DNA from: Paraburkholderia edwinii | Lineage (GTDB): Bacteria; Pseudomonadota; Gammaproteobacteria; Burkholderiales; Burkholderiaceae | Length of the DNA: 64,000 nt | Assembly: GCF_019428685.1 (NCBI RefSeq) | Contig: NZ_CP080095.1 | Location: 4,650,001-4,714,000 of the forward strand | Direction: 5' to 3' | In this document: piece after piece, positions 9,865 through 18,510 of the stretch | How positions within the stretch are numbered: position 1 is the stretch's first letter | How the letters are laid out: every line of letters begins with the position of its first letter | Notes under the pieces: model-generated | Told to the model about the DNA's origin: nothing | Seen by the model: only the letters and a program-made list of their open reading frames with translations | Database searches by the model: none | Made by a program: the position numbers and the translations under genes

Positions 9865-11229
9865 TTACTGCACCGAGCTGCCGGGCGCAGTCTTGTAGTC
9901 GACATACGCCGTGTCGCGCAGTTCGCGCAGCCAGTCGGCGTAAGCCTGCTCCGCCTTGCGCTGGCCGATTGCCTGGCGCGCAAGATCCATCTGCTGCGCG
10001 ACCGAGCCTTCCGCTTCACGGCGGCCGAGCACCTCGATAAGGTGGTAACCGTATTCAGTACGCACCGGATCGCTGATCTGGCCGTCCTTCAGGCTGTTCA
10101 TCGCGCGCTCGAATTCAGGCACCGTCTCGCCCGGGCTCACCCAGCCAAGATCGCCGCCTTGCGACGCCGAACCGTCCTGCGAATAGGTACGCGCGAACTT
10201 GCTGAAGTCGCCGCCGTCCTGGATTTCCTTCTTGATCTCGAGCAGCTTCTCGCGTGCCTGCGGCTCTGACTGCCCGTCGCCGACGCGCAGCAGAATATGG
10301 AGCACGTGCGTTTGCACGAGCCGCGCCGAATCGCCGGTCACCGTCTGCCCGCCCGAGCGGCGGTCGACCAGCCGCACGATTTCGAAGCCATCGTTCGTGC
10401 GAATGACCGACGGATTCACCTGACCCGCACGCAGCGTCGAGGCCGCCGTGACGAATTCCGGCGGCAGCTTGGCCGGCGGCAGGAAGCCCATGTCGCCGCC
10501 CTTGCTCGCGTCGGTTGCCTGCGAGTTCGACTTTGCAAGCTTTTCGAAATCATTGCCGCTGCCGCTCATGGCCTGCTTCAGCAGATCGTCAGCTTTCTTC
10601 TGCGCGGCTTCGATATCGGTTTGCGGCGCATTGAGCGGCGCCTTCAGGAAGATATGCTCGAAACGCAGGTCGCTCGTGCTGCCCGCGCTCGGTCCGCGCT
10701 GGCTCGCGATGTAGTTCGCGACCTCGGCGTCGGATACCGTGACCTTGCTGTCCACTTCCTTTTCGCGCAGACGCTGCAGAATCAGCTCGGTTTTCGCGTC
10801 GCCGCTGAACGTCGTCCAGGGCACGCCTTCGGCCTCGATGCGCGAGCGGTACACCGCGAGCGTCATGTTGTTCGCCTGCGCGAGACGCTCGAGCGTGCGC
10901 TGCACGGTGGCGTCGTCGACGGTGATGTTGTCCTCGCGCGCCTTCTGCAGCTGGATGCGTTCGAGCACCATCTGGTTCAGCACCTGCTGGCGCAGCTGAT
11001 CCACGGGCGGAACCGGCGCGTGCTGCTGGTTCAGACGCCGCGTGATGAGACCCATGCGCTCATCGAGTTCGCGTTGCGTAATCACGCCATTGTTGACCAC
11101 GGCAGCAATCGTATCGACCGTCTGGCCGCTGCCGTTATCGAGCGCCTGCGCGTGCGCGGGGCCCGCCAGCATCAGGAACGCGGCAGCCGCGAACCCGGTC
11201 GCGAACGATGCCGAACGAAGCTTTTTCAT
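9865..11229 (-). CDS. surA: Periplasmic peptidyl-prolyl isomerase/chaperone SurA
   Basis: A 454-residue periplasmic chaperone that escorts outer-membrane proteins such as porins and LptD to the BAM complex. The ATG at 11229 gives [12 protein letters not shown] and a signal peptide ending at AHAQ; a GTG three codons upstream is open but less likely. Domains in order: the SurA N-domain (about 40-180), a first parvulin domain starting near [12 protein letters not shown], a second starting [12 protein letters not shown], and a short C-terminal helix region. The repeated signatures GGDMGFLPP and [10 protein letters not shown] mark the two parvulin domains. It follows lptD, its best-known client, by about 106 bases. 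Confidence 0.95.
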   Translation of the reverse strand: MKKLRSASFATGFAAAAFLMLAGPAHAQALDNGSGQTVDTIAAVVNNGVITQRELDERMGLITRRLNQQHAPVPPVDQLRQQVLNQMVLERIQLQKAREDNITVDDATVQRTLERLAQANNMTLAVYRSRIEAEGVPWTTFSGDAKTELILQRLREKEVDSKVTVSDAEVANYIASQRGPSAGSTSDLRFEHIFLKAPLNAPQTDIEAAQKKADDLLKQAMSGSGNDFEKLAKSNSQATDASKGGDMGFLPPAKLPPEFVTAASTLRAGQVNPSVIRTNDGFEIVRLVDRRSGGQTVTGDSARLVQTHVLHILLRVGDGQSEPQAREKLLEIKKEIQDGGDFSKFARTYSQDGSASQGGDLGWVSPGETVPEFERAMNSLKDGQISDPVRTEYGYHLIEVLGRREAEGSVAQQMDLARQAIGQRKAEQAYADWLRELRDTAYVDYKTAPGSSVQ

Positions 11230-11335
11230 GATTCCCACAGATACTCCAAATGATGTCGGGCTTTGGTGCCGCGGGCATTATCCGCCCATGACATTACCGC
11301 CCGTATCCTCGTATTTTATAAGCCCGCAAAACCGG

Positions 11336-13705
11336 TCATTCAAAATTGTTGAAGCGCGACTCGGGCGGCGGTGGCGGCGGCGGCGGCGTATAGCCAGCGA
11401 CGCTCGTACGGAACGCGGACACAAGGCCGTTGTCGACGCTCGACAGGCCCTTCAACGTCAACTGCGCGAGGAAACGCGTCGCCGACGTTGCCAGGCCCTG
11501 CGTGTTGACCCCGTTCGCGTACTTCTGCACACCGACGCCGAGCGTCCAGCAATCGGCGTCGTACTGCATGCCGATGAGGCCATCGACGAGCCGGTGGCCT
11601 TGCAGGTCGTAATTGACGCGGCCCACCGCGAACACGCGGTGCGACAGCGGCCATTGCCCCGAGATCAGGATCTGGTTGATCGGCTGGTTTTCGAGCGTCG
11701 TGTTGGCGCGCGTGTAACGGTAGCCGAGGTTGATCACCTTGCCCGTTTCGGGACTGAACCCGAAGCCGATGCTCGATTTCACCAGCTGATTGTTGTCGGC
11801 ATTATATTGGAACGCCGTTTCCTGCGCGAAACCATAGCCGAGCTTGAACGACGCCCCCGCGATCAGGTCCGAATGGCGTGCCGTCGATTCCGCCTGACCC
11901 GGCAGAAGCGTAACGCGCTGGTCCGTGAAGTAGTACTGCTGCGCGATCACGAAACGCGCGCGTTCGTCACCGGTCGCCGCGTTGATGAAGCGCGTCGTCA
12001 ACGCCGCGGTCACGCGGTTCGCATCGGAGATGCGGTCGTCGCCGACGAACGTGTTCGGCTGGAAGATCTCGGCGAGGCCGAAGTCCGAATCGGCGGTATC
12101 GAAGAGCGGCGCGTCGTTCTGATTGCGGAACGGCGTGTACACGTAGTACAGCCGCGGCTCGAGCGTCTGGATATAGTCCGTGCCGAAGATGCGCACCGAC
12201 CGGTCGAAGATCAGGCCCGTATCGAACGAAAACGTCGGAATCGATTCGGTGAAGTTCTTCGGCTGCCCCGCGACCGAATTCGTGCCGAGGTTGCTCAGGT
12301 TGTACGACGCGAAGTGCCACTGCACCTTCGGCGTGACGAAGTAGCCGGGCCCGACCACCGAGTACGCGAGGTACGGATCGAAGACGACGCGGTCGCCTTC
12401 GGTCATGTTGTCCGCAGTGATGCGGAAGCGCGAGTAGTCGGCCGTCGCTCCGTAGTCGAAGCCGTTGACGTCGTACTTCGCGTAGTTGACCCGCAACTCC
12501 GGCTCGCGGCCGTACGGCGGCGTCGAGCCTTGCAGCGTCTGCCAGTGCTGTTCGCGCGCGAGCACGGACCACGGACCGCTGTTGTACGTCAGGCCGGCTT
12601 CCTGCTGATACAGCAGCTGCGTACCGTTGAGGAACTGGTTCGTCGACGACGCCAGATCCTCCGGATACGTGTTGTCCGATACCTTGTTGTAGTAGACGTA
12701 GCCGCCGAACCCGCCGCCGAAGTTCTGGTTGTGCTGGATGTAAATCGCGTAGCGGTTCGTCTTCGTGATCGCGTCGTCGGGCAGGAACTGGCCCGTGATC
12801 GACCCGCTATACGTCGGCGACAGGTAGCGGTAGTTGACGTCCGTCAGCACGCCGCGCCGCGAGATGATCCGCGGCGTGATCGTCAGATCGCGGTTCGGCG
12901 CGATGTTGAAGTAGTACGGCAGCGACAGTTCGAAGCCGTTGTTCGAACTCACCGAGAAGGTCGGCGGCAGCAAACCGCTGCGGCGATCGCCCGTCAGCGG
13001 GAACGACATCCACGGGCTCGCGAAAATCGGCACGCCCTGGAAGAACAGCACGCCGTTGTGCGCGACGCCTTCTTCGGCACCGGTGTCGAAATCGAATTCA
13101 GTGCCTTTGATGTACCACGCAGGATCGTTTTCGCACGCGCACGCTGTGTACGTTGCGTTCGAAAACACCGAGCGCTCGTTGTCGAGCAGATCGACGCGTT
13201 CCGCGCTGCCCGAACCGCCCGTCGCCGTGAAGTGATACTTCGGCGCGGTCATGAAACCTTCATTCGACTCGACTTTCAGGTGCGCCTCGGGGCCGACGAA
13301 CAGCGCGCCGCTGCCGAAGACGCGCACATGGCCGTACGCATCGGCCATGTCGGTATCCTGATCGTAGTGCAGCGCGTCGCCCTTGATGACCGAGGTGGCC
13401 TGACGCACTTCGGCCGAACCTTTCGCCGCCATGTCGCGATCGGCAGTGCCGGTGGTCGCATCGCCGAGCACGAAGGTCGCGGCGCGCTCGCCGGTCGGCA
13501 CAGTATGGTCTTCGAGTTGCGGGGCCAGCCGCAGATCCCACGGCGAGTTGTCGAGCGGCTGCGCCTGCGCCGCTTCACCCACAAGCTGGGCGTGCGAGAG
13601 CGCAGGAAAGAGGCCGGGCACGGCAATGAGTGCCGCGACGAGCCGCCTTGTGCGCGGCAAGCCGTCGCAAGAAGATGGGTAAGGGAAAAGCTTTCTAGGC
13701 GGCAT
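11336..13705 (-). CDS. lptD: LPS-assembly protein LptD
   Basis: A 789-residue outer-membrane protein that, with the LptE lipoprotein, inserts LPS into the outer leaflet. A signal peptide ends near LSHAQ. The N-terminal jellyroll (about 90-240) includes [20 protein letters not shown], typical of OstA domains, then a large beta-barrel with many alternating aromatic strands. Mature cysteines are seen in TACACEND and in DADCWTLG, consistent with inter-domain disulphides. The end is odd: after the last barrel strand there is a run of eight prolines and the tail ESRFNNFE. surA, its chaperone, follows on the same strand. amgK is divergent upstream. Confidence 0.95.
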   Translation of the reverse strand: MPPRKLFPYPSSCDGLPRTRRLVAALIAVPGLFPALSHAQLVGEAAQAQPLDNSPWDLRLAPQLEDHTVPTGERAATFVLGDATTGTADRDMAAKGSAEVRQATSVIKGDALHYDQDTDMADAYGHVRVFGSGALFVGPEAHLKVESNEGFMTAPKYHFTATGGSGSAERVDLLDNERSVFSNATYTACACENDPAWYIKGTEFDFDTGAEEGVAHNGVLFFQGVPIFASPWMSFPLTGDRRSGLLPPTFSVSSNNGFELSLPYYFNIAPNRDLTITPRIISRRGVLTDVNYRYLSPTYSGSITGQFLPDDAITKTNRYAIYIQHNQNFGGGFGGYVYYNKVSDNTYPEDLASSTNQFLNGTQLLYQQEAGLTYNSGPWSVLAREQHWQTLQGSTPPYGREPELRVNYAKYDVNGFDYGATADYSRFRITADNMTEGDRVVFDPYLAYSVVGPGYFVTPKVQWHFASYNLSNLGTNSVAGQPKNFTESIPTFSFDTGLIFDRSVRIFGTDYIQTLEPRLYYVYTPFRNQNDAPLFDTADSDFGLAEIFQPNTFVGDDRISDANRVTAALTTRFINAATGDERARFVIAQQYYFTDQRVTLLPGQAESTARHSDLIAGASFKLGYGFAQETAFQYNADNNQLVKSSIGFGFSPETGKVINLGYRYTRANTTLENQPINQILISGQWPLSHRVFAVGRVNYDLQGHRLVDGLIGMQYDADCWTLGVGVQKYANGVNTQGLATSATRFLAQLTLKGLSSVDNGLVSAFRTSVAGYTPPPPPPPPESRFNNFE

Positions 13706-13934
13706 GTATTCGTTTGGCGAATCGGCCCCACCATCAGCTCATGCAGTCACAGTTACCGCCTGCACAAGCGACCCCGGCGACCGGTGGAGTGCGTTGCGCA
13801 AATTGTTCGATCTATTCCAGCGGTGAGGCGGGCGGTCAAACGAGTTATGCGAAGGCTGGCGCGAGCCGCGTCAAAAAAGTCGTGGGGTATTATATGGCAA
13901 GACGTTCTCTATCCCGTTTTCAGCCCCGATTTTC

Positions 13935-15065
13935 ATGACGCCGAGCTCCGCTCCCGCATCCGCTTCCACCGCCCACACCCACTCCGCCCGACTCGCGCTG
14001 CTGACCGCCTGGCTTCGCAGCCACGCCGACCGCTACGGTCTCGATCTCGCCACGCTCGCGCCCGCTTCGGCCGACGCCAGCTTTCGCCGCTATTTCCGGC
14101 TGGGTGCGAGCGCGGTCGCGAATGCGTCGGGCGCCGGCGCTGCTGCCGCGCCGGACTCCACGGGCACGCCGTCCGCGGCCAGTTCGTCCGCTGCCGCGAC
14201 GACGTTGATCGCCGTCGACGCCCCGCCGCCCGAGAAATGCCGCGAGTTCGTGCAGGTCGCGCGGCTGCTCGAAGCGGCCGGCGTGCACGTGCCGCGCGTG
14301 CTTGAAGTGGATTTCGACGCCGGTTTCATGCTCGTCACCGATCTCGGCAGCGAACCGTATCTAACGGCGCTCAACGAAGGCAACGCGCGCCAGCTCATGC
14401 GCGACGCGATCGACGCGCTGATCCGCTGGCAGCTCAGTTCGCGGGAAGGCGAACTGCCGCCGTTCGACGAAGCCTTCATGCGCCGCGAAATGGAGCTGAT
14501 GCCCGAATGGTTCATCACGCGCCATCTGGGCCGCGAAGTCGACGAGGCCACGCGCGGCGTGCTCGATCGCACGTTTGCGCTGCTCGTCGCGAGCGCCAGT
14601 GCGCAGCCGCATGTGTACATGCTGCGCGATTTCATGCCGCGCAACCTGATGATCGCGAGCCCGAACCCCGGCGTGCTCGACTTTCAGGATGCGGTGTACG
14701 GGCCGATCACCTATGACATCGCGTCGTTGTTGCGTGACGCGTTCCTGAGCTGGGACGAGGCCTTCGAGCTCGACTGTTTCGCGTACTACTGGGAACACGC
14801 AAAGAAAGCGGGCCTGCCCGTCGATGCCGACTTCGGCGAGTTCTACCGGCAACTCGAATGGATGGGCCTGCAGCGGCATATCAAGGTGATGGGCCTCTTC
14901 TGCCGCATCAACTATCGCGACAGCAAGCCGCACTACATGAAAGACCTGCCGCGCTTTATCGACTACGCGCGCAAGGTCTCGCAGCGCTATGCGCCGCTCG
15001 CGCCGTTCGCCAGGCTGCTCGACGACCTCGAAGGCCACGCGAACGAAGTCGGCTACACATTCTGA
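13935..15065 (+). CDS. amgK: N-acetylmuramate/N-acetylglucosamine kinase, AmgK-type (APH family)
   Basis: A 376-residue aminoglycoside-phosphotransferase-fold kinase. The ATP/phosphate motif is VYMLRDFMPRNLMI (Brenner-like, with the catalytic Asp) followed by VLDFQDAVYGPITYDIASLLRDAF, where the metal Asp sits. In Pseudomonas AmgK phosphorylates the anomeric position of MurNAc/GlcNAc from wall turnover so that MurU can make UDP-MurNAc. The murU-type gene begins 8 bases downstream, which is the strongest support. An alanine- and serine-rich insertion occurs near residues 60-90. It is divergent from lptD. Assignment rests on family and pairing. Confidence 0.88.
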   Translation: MTPSSAPASASTAHTHSARLALLTAWLRSHADRYGLDLATLAPASADASFRRYFRLGASAVANASGAGAAAAPDSTGTPSAASSSAAATTLIAVDAPPPEKCREFVQVARLLEAAGVHVPRVLEVDFDAGFMLVTDLGSEPYLTALNEGNARQLMRDAIDALIRWQLSSREGELPPFDEAFMRREMELMPEWFITRHLGREVDEATRGVLDRTFALLVASASAQPHVYMLRDFMPRNLMIASPNPGVLDFQDAVYGPITYDIASLLRDAFLSWDEAFELDCFAYYWEHAKKAGLPVDADFGEFYRQLEWMGLQRHIKVMGLFCRINYRDSKPHYMKDLPRFIDYARKVSQRYAPLAPFARLLDDLEGHANEVGYTF

Positions 15066-15073
15066 CCCGAGCG

Positions 15074-15829
15074 ATGACCACACCGGCCACCGACCCGACC
15101 TTGACGACGGCGATGATCTTCGCGGCGGGCCGCGGCGAGCGCATGCGTCCGTTGACGGACACCTGCCCGAAGCCTCTGCTCGAAGCGGGCGGCAAACCGC
15201 TGATCGTCTGGCAGATCGAACGGCTTGCGGTCGCGGGCCTGCGCACGATCGTGATCAATCATGCGTGGCTCGGCGAGCGCATCGAGGCCGCACTCGGCGA
15301 CGGCTCGCGCTGGGGCGTGCAACTGCGTTATTCGGCCGAAGGCGAGGCGCTCGAAACGGCCGGCGGCATCGCGCAGGCGCTGCCCTTGCTCGAACAGGCG
15401 GGCCGCGCGGAAATTTTTGTCGGCGTGGCTGGCGACGTCTATGCGGACTTCGACTACGCGATGCTGCACACGCATGCCGCGCGTCTCGCGAAGCAGCCCC
15501 AGCCCGGCATGCATCTCGTGATGGTGCCGAACCCGGCGTTTCATCCGAACGGCGATTTCGTGCTGCGCGATGGCGCGCTGTCGCTCGATGGCGCGCCGCG
15601 CTTCACGTTCGGCAGCATCGCGCTGTACGACACACGCATGTTTCACGATCTGCCGCGCGGCACGCGGCGCGCGCTGACGCCCTACTATCGCGAGACCATT
15701 GCGCAAGGCCGCGCAAGCGGCGAGTTGTATGAAGGGCGCTGGGAGAATGTCGGCACGCCCGCGCAGTTGCAGGCGCTCGATACGGCGTTGCGGGCAGCAA
15801 GTGCCGGCGGCGCGAGCCAGACTGCCTAA
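15074..15829 (+). CDS. murU: N-acetylmuramate alpha-1-phosphate uridylyltransferase, MurU-type
   Basis: A 251-residue sugar-1-phosphate nucleotidyltransferase. The start is the ATG giving MTTPATDPTLTTAMIFAAGRG; an open frame extends upstream inside amgK but is not expected to be used. The nucleotide-binding signature is AAGRGERMRPLTDTCPKPLLEAGGKPLI, and the metal Asp lies in VAGDVYADFDY. With AmgK it forms a two-step salvage route from MurNAc to UDP-MurNAc that bypasses de novo MurA synthesis and, in Pseudomonas, lowers fosfomycin sensitivity. Only 8 bases separate it from amgK. A general mannose-1-phosphate guanylyltransferase function is the alternative. Confidence 0.88.
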   Translation: MTTPATDPTLTTAMIFAAGRGERMRPLTDTCPKPLLEAGGKPLIVWQIERLAVAGLRTIVINHAWLGERIEAALGDGSRWGVQLRYSAEGEALETAGGIAQALPLLEQAGRAEIFVGVAGDVYADFDYAMLHTHAARLAKQPQPGMHLVMVPNPAFHPNGDFVLRDGALSLDGAPRFTFGSIALYDTRMFHDLPRGTRRALTPYYRETIAQGRASGELYEGRWENVGTPAQLQALDTALRAASAGGASQTA

Positions 15830-15956
15830 GCGGACAAGCGGGCGTGGGATAAGTTGCGGCACGAACCTTGGGCGGTAGTAGCGTCGCCCATCAAGTCGCT
15901 GCGCGCCAGCCGCTACATTGCGATCTCCAGCTTGCCGCTTTCGCGCGTAAGCTCCA

Positions 15957-17873
15957 TCACCGCGCGACGCGAACCTCGCTCACGTGCTCGCCGGCCTCCG
16001 CGCCCTCTTCGCCCTCCACCGCTTGCGTCTGTTCCGCGCGTTGCTGCTGCAGCGCCCACATCTGCGCAAAGAGGCCGCCCATCCGGATCAGTTCCGAATA
16101 CGTACCGCGTTCGACGATGCGTCCGCGGTCCATCACGATAATCTGCTGCGCGTGCACGACGGTAGACAGCCGGTGCGCGATGATCAGCGTGGTGCGCTCG
16201 CGCGCGATCTGGTCGAGTTCGTGCTGGATCGCGCGCTCGGAGCGCGAATCGAGCGCGGACGTTGCTTCGTCGAACAGCAGGATCGGCGGGTTCTTCAGCA
16301 GCGTGCGCGCGATCGCGACGCGCTGCTTCTCGCCGCCCGACAGCTTGAGTCCGCGTTCGCCGACCGGCGTGTCGTAGCCGCGCGGCAGGCTGTCGATGAA
16401 ATCGTGGATATGCGCGGCACGCGCGGCCGCGATCACTTCGTCGCGGCTCGCCTCAGGCCGGCCGTACGCGATGTTGTAGTAGATCGTATCGTTGAACAGC
16501 ACCGTATCCTGCGGCACGATGCCGATCGCCGCGCGCAACGAATCCTGCGTGACGTCGCGAATATCCTGCCCGTCGATTGTGATCGAACCGCCCGCTGCAC
16601 GGTCGAGATCGTAGAAGCGGAATAGCAGCCGTGCGAGCGTCGATTTGCCCGAGCCGCTGTGGCCGACCACGGCCGTTGTCGTGCCGGCCGGAATCGTGAA
16701 GCTCACGTCGTGCAGGATCGGCCGCGCGGCCTCATAGCTGAAATTCACGCCGCTGAACCGCACCTCCGCGCCGCTCACCGCGAGCGCGGGCGCCTGCGGC
16801 GCGTCGGCCACTTCGCGCGGCGCGCCGAGCAGCGTGAACATGCGGTCCATGTCGGTCAGGCTCTGCTTCAGCTCGCGGTACACGACGCCGAGAAAATTGA
16901 GCGGAATGTACAGCTGCAGCATGAAGGTGTTGATCAGCACGAGGTCGCCGAGCGTCAGGCGCCCCGCCATCACGCCTTGCGTCGCGCGCCACAGGATAAA
17001 TACGAGGCCGGTGCCGATGATGGCCTGCTGCCCGAAATTGAGCGCGGACAGCGAATTCTGCGACTTGATCGCGGCGGCGCGAAAGTGCTTGAGGTTTTCG
17101 TCGTAGCGCCTCGCTTCCCATTCCTCGTTGCCGAAATACTTGACGGTTTCGAAGTTCAGCAACGAATCGATGGCGCGTGAATTGGCGCGCGAATCGAGTT
17201 CGTTCATCGAGCGTCGCAAATGCGTGCGCCATTCGGTCACCTTCACCGTGTACGTGATGTACGCGGCCAGCGCGATCAACGTGACGATCGCGTAGTACGC
17301 CTCGTATTTCACGACGAAGAAGCCGAGCACGAGCCCAACTTCGACGAGCGTCGGCAGGATGCTGTACAGCGAGTACGAAATAAGCTGCGTGATGCCGCGC
17401 GTGCCGCGTTCGATATCGCGCGACATGCCGCCCGTCTGCCGTTCGAGATGGAACCGCAGCGACAGCGCATGCAGATGACGGAACACCTTCAGCGCAAGCT
17501 GCCGCACCGCGCTTTCGGTGACCTTCGAAAAGAGGATTTCGCGCAGCTCGGTGAAGAGCGACGTCGAGAGCCGCACCACGGCATACGCGACCACGAGCAG
17601 ACCCACGCCGCTTAGCAGTACGACGCCCGGCGCGTGGTCGGCGCGCCCGAGCGCGGTCAGATGCTGGACCGACGCGAGGCCGTCCACAATGCGCTTCATC
17701 ACGATCGGCACGCCGAGGTTCGCGACCTTCGCGCCGATCAGGCAGCTAAGCGCGAGCGCGACGCGCCATTTGTAGGTGGCGAGATATGGCAGTAGCGACA
17801 CGATCGTCTGCCAGTCGTTACGCGGCTGGTTCGAGATCGGCGCGGGTTCTCGGGGTGGGGCGAGACGGCGCAT
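15957..17873 (-). CDS. Atm1-type ABC exporter, fused permease and ATPase
   Basis: A 638-residue half-transporter. The ATG at 17873 (MRRLAPPREP) is chosen; the frame is open further upstream but overlaps the divergent thioesterase gene. Six membrane helices occupy about residues 30-320, with LLNFETVKYFGNEEWEARRY as the Atm1/ABCB7 signature in the cytoplasmic region. The ATPase has Walker A GHSGSGKST, signature LSGGEKQRVAIAR, and Walker B LLFDEATSALD. Bacterial relatives export glutathione-linked compounds and metal-thiolate conjugates; the substrate here is inferred only. The C-terminus is acidic (EGEEGAEAGEH). It is divergent from the thioesterase. Confidence 0.92.
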   Translation of the reverse strand: MRRLAPPREPAPISNQPRNDWQTIVSLLPYLATYKWRVALALSCLIGAKVANLGVPIVMKRIVDGLASVQHLTALGRADHAPGVVLLSGVGLLVVAYAVVRLSTSLFTELREILFSKVTESAVRQLALKVFRHLHALSLRFHLERQTGGMSRDIERGTRGITQLISYSLYSILPTLVEVGLVLGFFVVKYEAYYAIVTLIALAAYITYTVKVTEWRTHLRRSMNELDSRANSRAIDSLLNFETVKYFGNEEWEARRYDENLKHFRAAAIKSQNSLSALNFGQQAIIGTGLVFILWRATQGVMAGRLTLGDLVLINTFMLQLYIPLNFLGVVYRELKQSLTDMDRMFTLLGAPREVADAPQAPALAVSGAEVRFSGVNFSYEAARPILHDVSFTIPAGTTTAVVGHSGSGKSTLARLLFRFYDLDRAAGGSITIDGQDIRDVTQDSLRAAIGIVPQDTVLFNDTIYYNIAYGRPEASRDEVIAAARAAHIHDFIDSLPRGYDTPVGERGLKLSGGEKQRVAIARTLLKNPPILLFDEATSALDSRSERAIQHELDQIARERTTLIIAHRLSTVVHAQQIIVMDRGRIVERGTYSELIRMGGLFAQMWALQQQRAEQTQAVEGEEGAEAGEHVSEVRVAR

Positions 17874-18044
17874 CGTTTTATGAGGGAAAGCGCGGCGGAG
17901 AAGCCACCGCGCCGCTCGCACGGCACGCCTGACCCGGGCGTGCGCTTTCCCGTACAATTCGTGATCCCTGTATTGTCGCAGAAGCCGGCTAGCCTCGCTG
18001 CGCGTGGATTCCCGATGCCGGCTCGCGCTCCCGATGGATTCCCC

Positions 18045-18440
18045 ATGACCGATCTGAACCAGCTCCCGCAGAAGTCCTGTGCATTGCGCGTGATGCCGCA
18101 GCCCTCCGACGCGAACGTCCACGGCGACGTGTTCGGCGGCTGGATCATGGCGCAGGTCGACCTCGCCGGTTCGATTCCGGCGGGCCGGCGCGCGAACGGA
18201 CGCGTCGCGACGGTCGCGGTCAACTCGTTCGTGTTCAAACAGCCGGTATTCGTCGGCGATCTGCTCAGTTTTTATGCCGACATCGTGAAGACCGGCAACA
18301 CGTCGGTGACGGTCGCGGTCGAGGTGTACGCGCAGCGGATGAGCATCGCGCAGGAAGTGGTGAAGGTGACCGAAGCGACCCTCACCTATGTCGCCACCGA
18401 TAGCGACCGCCGGCCGCGCGCCTTGCCGCCGCTCGACTAA
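18045..18440 (+). CDS. Acyl-CoA thioesterase, YciA-like hotdog fold
   Basis: A 131-residue hotdog-fold thioesterase that hydrolyses acyl-CoA esters. MTDLNQLPQKSCALRVMPQPSDAN is the chosen start; ATG codons upstream at 18015 and an open frame from 17880 remain possible. DANVHGDVFGGWIMAQVDLAGSI holds the conserved Asn, Gly and Asp residues of the YciA/acyl-CoA hydrolase family, followed by VNSFVFKQPVFVGDLLSFYADIV. Length matches YciA (about 132). It is divergent from the Atm1-type exporter, with start codons about 170 bases apart, so they share a promoter region. Confidence 0.9.
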   Translation: MTDLNQLPQKSCALRVMPQPSDANVHGDVFGGWIMAQVDLAGSIPAGRRANGRVATVAVNSFVFKQPVFVGDLLSFYADIVKTGNTSVTVAVEVYAQRMSIAQEVVKVTEATLTYVATDSDRRPRALPPLD

Positions 18441-18509
18441 CGCGCGGTTCGGCTCTTACGCGGCGCTCGACTAACGCGCCGCTCGACTCACATGCGGCGT
18501 CGACTAACG
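18431..18509. repeat. Short direct repeats copying the end of the thioesterase gene
   Basis: The 14-base sequence GCTCGACTAACGCG, which covers the last codons and stop of the thioesterase gene, is repeated exactly at 18465 and in decayed form at 18481 and about 18499. The array fills the gap between the stops of the two convergent genes. It looks like local duplication by slippage. Confidence 0.7.
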
Positions 18510-18510
18510 T

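Noticed and set aside
8059..10269. 736-codon open frame on the plus strand
   Set aside because: It lies opposite rsmA, pdxA and the end of surA and has no recognisable domain.
11042..14305. 1087-codon open frame on the plus strand
   Set aside because: It lies opposite lptD and the surA start, both with firm identities; composition is that of a shadow frame.
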